This document shows positions 58,327 to 64,000 of a stretch of DNA of 64,000 bases, piece after piece. Source of the stretch: Mrakia gelida. Lineage: Eukaryota > Basidiomycota > Tremellomycetes > Cystofilobasidiales > Mrakiaceae. A program made the position numbers and the translations under genes. Each line of letters opens with the position of its first letter. Position 1 is the first letter of the stretch. The stretch is from positions 1,860,001-1,924,000 of the forward strand of contig BRON01000005.1 of NCBI GenBank assembly GCA_024345305.1. The letters run 5' to 3'. The notes beneath the pieces are model-generated. The model was not told the origin of the DNA. It did not search any database and saw nothing but the letters and a program-made list of their open reading frames with translations.

Positions 58327-61300
58327 ATGGTTCGTCGCGTCTCTCCTCGCGTCGCCGCCTGGCTCGCGGTCATGCAGGGACTCGAAGACAAGACTGCTAG
58401 CTCGAGCTCGGAAGTTCTGACGCTTCCTTCCCTCTCTTTCTTCCTCAAGATCGGATCAGGTTACAACATCTGGATCGCCAGCAACCCCTACATCGTGGGA
58501 TCCTTCGCCTGCATCGGTGGAGGATTGTTCGGATTGGATATCTCGTATGTAGCTCTCTCGCTCGTTTCTGCGGTTCAGTGGCGAGGGGGGAACGAGAATC
58601 GCGAACCCGCGTCGCTCAGGCCTCGCTCTCGCTTCCTCTGACGCTTCGCTCGCGTCTTCTCCTTTTCTGCCTCCAGGTCCATGTCGGGAATGCTCAACAA
58701 CCCTTATTACGGAGCGCGTTTCGGAAATACCGTCGATTCTACTGGTGCTACGGTTGTCAGCTCGGATCTTCAAGGAGGAATCACTGCTTCGATGCCGGCG
58801 GGCTCGTTCGGTTCGTCCCTTCGTCTCTTCTCCTTCCGACGGCTCTTCCTCGCGAAGGCTGACTCTCCTCGATTTTTACCTGACGTCTTCGTAGCTGGAG
58901 CTCTCATCGTCTCCAAGCTCGCTGACGCTATCGGAAGGAAATGGTGCATTATCGTCGCCGGTTTGATCTGGATCGTTGGTTGGTGAGTTCGACGCTTTGC
59001 CTCCGCCCATCCAGCTCGTCTTCACTTCCCTGACACGCTTCTTTGACATCACAGCATCCTCCAAGGAGCCTCCCACAACGTCGCTACCCTCGTCGCTGGA
59101 CGGTAAGTTTTCACTCACGTCTCTTTCGCGCGTCTCCCTCTTTCTGCGACTGACCCCTCCCCTCTCCTTTCTTTCCTCCAGAGTCATCGCCGGAATCAGT
59201 GTCGGAATGTCCTCTGCTGTCGTTCCTCTGTACCAGGCCGAGATCACTCCTCCCAAGATCAGAGGACGAATCGTCTCGCTCCAGCAATGGTCGATGTGAG
59301 TCGCGTCGCAACTCCGTTCGAAAAGAACGAATGAGCACTGACTCTCCTTTCGCCTCTCTTCTGGTCCCCAGCACCTGGGGAATCTTGATTCAGTACTTCA
59401 GTGCGTCTATCCCTACAGGACTGGATCCGTTTCGATTCCTTTTCGCTGACTGAATCGTTGATCGTCTCCAGTCACCTTCGCCTGCGCCGACAGTGAGCTT
59501 CAACCACCTCCCCCTTCCGAGGATCGACAAGTACTGACTGCTCCTCTCTTCTCCAGTTAACAGCGATACATCCTTTAGATTGCCATGGATTTTGCAAATT
59601 ATTCCTGTATGTTTACCCTTCCCTAGACCATCGACTTTTCCTCGCCTTCCCGACTTCGACATGTCGCATCCCATCCTCGCCTTTGCTGACTTTGTTATCT
59701 TCTTCTGATCGAAGGCCGTGATTCTCAGCGCGTGAGTACCTTTTCATAGTCTTTGTACGATCCTCTCAGCGCTGATTCGACGCGTCGAACTCTCTCTTCC
59801 TTCTTCGCAGCGGAATGCTCTTCTTCGTTCGTCCCGATCGTCTCGAGCTCTTCAATTCTCTTCTGACGTTAGCAATCGCTTTAATCCCATCAGCCCGAGT
59901 CTCCTCGATACCTCATGGACCAGGGACACTCCGAGCAGGCGTACGTTCTCCTCGTTGAACGGTCGACGCGTCGTCTCTTCGTCGACGAGCGATTCTAACT
60001 GACGCGACTCCTTCTCATCTCTTCTTTCAGTCACCAAGTCCTCGCCGATCTTCACGGAAACGGAGACCTCAACGACGAACTCGTCCTACTCGAGCACGCC
60101 GAAATCGCTGAGGCCGTGCGGTTCGATCAGACTCAGGCTGCCAGGTCGTTCAAGGATCTCGTTGCCCCTGGAGTCTTCCGAAGGGTCGTTCTCGGGTGCT
60201 CCATCCAAGCTTGGGGTCAGCTTACTGGAATGAACGTCATGATGTACTACATCGTGTAAGTGCTCGTCCTCTCTCTGCTTCGATCCCCGTCGCGTCTTCA
60301 CTCGTCGATCAATCTGACCTCGTCCTCCCTCCTCTCCCCTCCCCCCTCTCAGCTACGTGATGCAATCCGCTGGAGTCACTGGTCGACACGGAGAGCTTGT
60401 CTCGTCTTCCATCCAGTTTGTCCTTCTCCCTCTTTCCCTCTTGCTCGTTCGCCAAGCTCACCATCAACCCTTCGCGCAGATACGTCCTCAACGTCGTCGC
60501 CACTGTCCCAGCTTTCTGGTTGATCGATCGAGTCGGACGAAGGCCTCTTCTCATTGGCGGTTCGACGATGATGTGTACTTTCCTCTTCGTGAGTTCATGC
60601 CGGCGTATTGAATCGTTCGTTCCCTTTCACCTTTCACTGACGCGTTCCTCCCCTCTCTCAGCTCGTCGGTGGTCTTCAAGGAGCCTACGGAGAGAACGAG
60701 AGCGTCGGAGCGACTACCTCGTGGGTCATCAAGAACAACTGTGAGTCTTCCATTCGACCTGAAGTCGAGCGAAAAGCAGCACTGACTCCCCGTCGCGTCT
60801 TCGTCCTTTCCTTAGCCACCGTCACCAACGCCGTCATCACCTTCTCCTACCTCTTCGTCTGCTCCTTCGCCATCTCCTGGGGACCTGTCTCGTGGACCTA
60901 CCCCTCTGAGATCTTCCCTCTTCGAGTTGTTCGTCCTTCGCTCTCGTCTTCTCGATTCACCCATCGCCGACGTCGCTGACCTTTTCCGTCTCGTTCTTCG
61001 CAGCGAGCGAAAGCCATCTCGATCTCTACAAGCTCCAACTGGATTTTCAACTTCGCACTCGCTTGTGAGTGCCTTCGTGAATTGAGCGAAAGGAGGACGG
61101 AGAAAGCGACGCGCTGACTTTGTTGATCTTCTATCCATCACAGACGCTGTCCCTCCTGCTCTCGAGCACGTACGTACACGAGTCTCCGTCACTACTCCTT
61201 CCGCAGTTTCGCGCTGACCTCTCTCTCTTTCCCTCTTCCTCTCAGATCCAATACAAGGTACGTCGCCGACTTTGCCCTCCCGCTCCCGTCGTCTCGCTCT

Positions 61301-61773
61301 GAACCTATAGCTGACCTCTCCCTCCTTCCTTCTTCTGTCAGACCTACTTCATCTTCGCTAGTTTCTGTTTCGCCATGACCATTCACGTCTTCTTCATGGT
61401 ACGTTTCCGTTTTCTTCCCGACCTCTTCGACGCGACTCCAACACTCGCTGACTTCACTTCGTTTTTCGGTCCCTTACAGTACCCCGAGACCAAGGGTCGA
61501 ACTCTTGAGGAGCTCGAGGACGTCTTCGCCGCCGGTCACCACTTCTCAGCTTGGAAGATCAAGGCCAACACTGGGCTTCGATCGCTCAACGACATCGAGG
61601 CGAAGCACACTCCTTCCGTGAGCCGCCCTTCCTCTCTCGCGTTCTCCTTCTTTCTATCTGGGCCGGCGACTGACCCAGTCTTTCTCCTTCTGCAGGGAGG
61701 TATCGACCCCGACGCGAAGGTCAACAACGACACGAAGGCCGAGGAGTCGGTCGCTCACGTCGAGCGACTTTAG
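58327..61773 (+). CDS. MFS sugar transporter (hexose transporter type)
   Basis: Twelve-helix monosaccharide:H+ symporter or facilitator at the plasma membrane. Twenty-two exons: 58327-58544, 58677-58810, 58895-58982, 59055-59102, 59182-59295, 59372-59400, 59472-59492, 59557-59606, 59716-59732, 59812-59827, 59895-59941, 60031-60255, 60353-60415, 60480-60588, 60662-60740, 60816-60928, 61004-61064, 61144-61169, 61246-61257, 61342-61398, 61480-61617, 61696-61773; 580 aa. Sugar-porter signatures: GGGLFGLDISSMSG, DAIGRKWCIIVAGL, GRVIAGISVGMSSAVVPLYQ, AEITPPKIRGRI, PESPRYLMDQGH, WGQLTGMNVMMYYI, DRVGRRPLLIGG, SWGPVSWTYPSEIFPLRVRA, YPETKGRTLEELEDVF. The first exon may hide a short intron (GTTCGT right after ATG, TCTGACG, TCAAG), which would give a shorter N-terminus. 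Sugar specificity is not predictable. Confidence 0.93.
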
Positions 61774-62001
61774 TTTCTCTCGCTGATCGGTTCCGGACGA
61801 CGAGAACGAGGCTGGGTTTGGGTTCTAGTTAGCTTAACGATTTGTTTCACTTCTTTGATGGGTTTCCGAGCTTCGCACATGCGGAAGGGGCGAAAGCAGA
61901 ACGCGAGCGAGGGAGCCGCCGCCGTCTGTTCGTTCGAGCTCCTCTTTCGTCTCCATCGGTTTCACAATAGAGCAAGACCATCGGATTCGGAAGACACGAG
62001 T
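61774..62001. other. Convergent intergenic region
   Basis: 228 bp between the transporter stop and the stop of the minus-strand amidotransferase-like gene; 3'UTRs only. Confidence 0.5.
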
Positions 62002-63203
62002 CTATACATCAACACCGAATACCCTCAGCAAAACCTTCCCGATCTGATCACCGTCGTGAGGAAGGGCAGCCGTTGCTCTTGAAGCTGATGCGACCGACTC
62101 GTCGAGGTTTCCTTTCGACTCGTGGCTCTCGATCAGGGAGAGAAGAGCTGGAGCGGACCTGTAGATAGGAGAAAAGTTCAAAATGTGAGTAGGTATTCGA
62201 GAAGAGAGCGCCAGCTCAGCCCTAGAAGCAAACGAACCAGTCGAGGTGACCTGAGGTGGAAAGCGAACGACGACGAAAGCTCTGTCAGCATCCGAGCTTT
62301 CGCTCGTTTTGGAGGAAGGCCAGGAAAGCGTACCTTGGAATCCGATGATATGGACACGGTCCTCCAGTCTCGACCCTTCCTCGACCTCTCCCTCGTAGAA
62401 TCGAACGATGCTCTGCACGGGAGTGAAAGCGGACGACGCGAGTAGTTGAAAGCCTGGAGGGATGACGGTGACCATGTCCCAGTGAAGCTCTCGGAGGGTC
62501 TAGAGGAGTCGGAAGAAAGCTTGAAGAGAAGTAAGCGAGGGTTCGAGGGAAGGAAAGAGGGTGGAAGGACTCGCGAGTTGATCTTGAGACGCGTCGCCGA
62601 GTCCTGACCCGAGTAGTTCCTTTCCGAGGTCGGTTAGATCCATCCTGACGGTACCAGACTCGCTGAGGTAGGAGTAGATACGTCGATGCAACTCCTCAGC
62701 TACCGATCATGCGAAGACGGGTGGAAGGAGGAGCGAAGGAGACTCACAGACCGGCCGGATTCTTTCCCGCTTCTCCACCGAAAACCTTTCCCATCAACTG
62801 CATTCCGAAACAGATTCCTACGATCTTGATCTTGGGACACTCCCTGCTCACTCGCACGATGAACTCTCCGAGAGCGAGAACCCAAGGACGGTCTGAGAAG
62901 GCGTCGTCTTCGAATCCTCCTGAGATGATGAGCGCGTCGAGGGTCGAGAGCTCCTCGTCGGAGGGAAGGCGAGACCTGACGACGTCGAACTTGAGCGGAT
63001 TAATAGTGGTATGGGATGGGAGCAGAGGCTCGAAGAGGTTGAGAAAGAAGTCTACGGAAAGCATCAGAGAGTTGATCAGCGAAAGAAGAAGTCGGGGACC
63101 CGTCGAGGCAAGACGAACCGGACGAAGCAGTTCCGTTTGGGGTTCGAGGCTCGTCTGCAGCAGTGTCGCTGAGGAAGGCGATGTTGATGATCTTGGGCGA
63201 CAT
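62002..63203 (-). CDS. Class I glutamine amidotransferase-like protein A
   Basis: Minus-strand exons 63203-63119, 63051-62748 (or 62750), 62699-62609, 62499-62334, 62250-62238, 62158-62002. Starts MSPKIINIAFLSDTAADEPR. GATase-I features: DALIISGGFEDDAF, then KIVGICFGMQLMGKVFGGEA with the nucleophile Cys, VRMDLTDLGKELLG, and HWDMVTVIPPGFQLLASSAF. The 13-nt exon encodes most of GHLDW, where relatives have GHPE; the acidic triad residue would be Asp instead of Glu. Resembles stand-alone fungal GATases such as yeast YLR126C. The joins at ~62748 and ~62500-62609 do not close cleanly in phase, so one is misplaced or an indel is present. Confidence 0.7.
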
Positions 63204-63564
63204 CTGAAGAAGAAGAATGAGTGGGGGTTGGGAGTCAAGAGGGGGAAGCGTAAAACTGAAGGCTGAAGCCGCGAGAATCGTGACTCGCTTTTGCCGACGA
63301 CCAGCTCAAAAGCCGACGACGCGTCCTCCTCTCTCGAGCATCCCTCTCGCAGTGCATTCGAGACAAGCATCGATATCAGGAAAGACTCACTCGGCGTTGA
63401 CGTCGGTTTCGAGTCTTGCTACTGCTGAGCTGACAAAAAGAAGAACGAATCTCGTCGCGACGGCCGCAACGACTCGTCAAGTTTCTGCTCTTTCGCAGGC
63501 TATCTCGCGCGAGGACGAAGAAAAGAGACGACGCGGACAGTTCGATGAACGCGCATCACATCCG
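63204..63564. other. Spacer between tandem amidotransferase-like genes
   Basis: Holds the 3'UTR of gene B and the promoter and leader of gene A (both minus strand). No supported exon; one GACGCGTC palindrome near 63318. Confidence 0.4.
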
Positions 63565-64000
63565 TCAAGCGACTCCCAGGATCCTCAGAATGATTGAGCC
63601 AACTCGAATCCCGTCGTGGGGAGACCTCGCTCGTTCCCTCGCTCCCTCCGCAAACTCGCTGGTGAACGTCCCGTCCTTTTCGTAGTTGTCGATCAGAGGG
63701 ACGATGATGTCCTCGTGCCATTCGGGGTGACCTGTTCGAGCGAAGGGAGTGTCGAGAGAGGATGGTGTGAGCGAGATGAAACGAGGAGAAGAAAGAACGC
63801 GTCGGGCGAAGCTGACCTTGGAAAGCGATGATGTGAACGTTCCTCCAAGGCGCATCAGGTAGCGTCCGACCGTGAGAGTGGGTGAAAGGAGGAGGATCTC
63901 CAGGGTAGAAGGAGGCGATGGCCTGGACGGGACTGATGTCGGACGAGGCGAGGAGGGAGAAGGTCGACGGACAATCAGGAACGATGTCGCCGTGAATCTG
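63565..64000 (-). CDS. Class I glutamine amidotransferase-like protein B, C-terminal part
   Basis: Minus-strand exons >64000-63817 and 63731-63565. The visible C-terminal ~116 residues read QIHGDIVPDCPSTFSLLASS, ISPVQAIASFYPGD, NVHIIAFQGHPEWHEDIIV and end VGSIILRILGVA. The GHPEW motif has the canonical His and Glu of the triad. It aligns along its length with gene A, so the two are tandem duplicates in the same orientation about 360 bp apart. The N-terminal half and nucleophile Cys lie outside the window. Confidence 0.8.
   Translation of the reverse strand, partial: RFTATSFLIVRRPSPSSPRPTSVPSRPSPPSTLEILLLSPTLTVGRYLMRLGGTFTSSLSKVSFARRVLSSPRFISLTPSSLDTPFARTGHPEWHEDIIVPLIDNYEKDGTFTSEFAEGARERARSPHDGIRVGSIILRILGVA

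Overview
The window is nuclear DNA of a GC-rich, intron-dense fungus, most likely a basidiomycetous yeast; the intron style and protein make-up fit Pucciniomycotina/Microbotryomycetes, but that placement is inference. Protein genes are split by many introns of roughly 60-130 nt. These share donors GTGAGT, GTTCGT, GTACGT or GTAAGT, a nearly fixed branch site GCTGAC/CTGAC, and pyrimidine-rich CAG acceptors. Gene models below were assembled by hand by joining frames across such introns and checking codon phase. No bacterial, phage or CRISPR features were seen.

Layout. 1-8.5 kb (+): 3' part of arginase, a PAQR/Izh membrane receptor, a C2H2 zinc-finger regulator. 8.5-12.4 kb: gene-free, with a degenerate tandem array of about ten ~165-bp units, most carrying an inverted repeat. 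12.4-18.6 kb (-): a nuclear-looking disordered protein and a 19-exon amidohydrolase (carbohydrate-esterase-9 type). 18.9-22.3 kb: two convergent F-box genes. 22.6-26.9 kb (+): an OCRE/FHA/G-patch (AGGF1-like) protein and coproporphyrinogen III oxidase. 27.3-28.8 kb: relics, including a Kre6/Skn1-like N-terminus without its catalytic domain. 29.2-36.5 kb: two BTB genes (one frameshifted), a conserved unknown protein and an Aha1 Hsp90 co-chaperone with a predicted tail anchor. 36.8-40.9 kb (+): ribosomal protein L12 and an FSP1/AIFM2-like oxidoreductase. 41-42.8 kb: two divergent F-box genes 151 bp apart. 43.7-48 kb (+): Na+/Ca2+ exchanger. 48.9-52.7 kb (+): Zds1-like protein. 52.7-58.3 kb: gene-poor, with two tRNA genes, a tRNA-like relic and a decayed spliced ORF. 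58.3-61.8 kb (+): 22-exon hexose-type MFS transporter. 62-64 kb (-): tandem class-I glutamine amidotransferase-like genes, the second cut by the window end.

Functional themes. Housekeeping genes (arginase, CPOX, RPL12, Aha1) are interspersed with membrane transport and signalling genes. Divergent, short-lived-looking ubiquitin-adaptor genes (four F-box, two BTB, plus a possible relic) cluster where frameshifts and relics also occur. Exon ends of conserved families are well supported; N-termini of disordered proteins and the last exons of F-box/BTB genes are less certain. Several apparent one-base frameshifts could be assembly errors.
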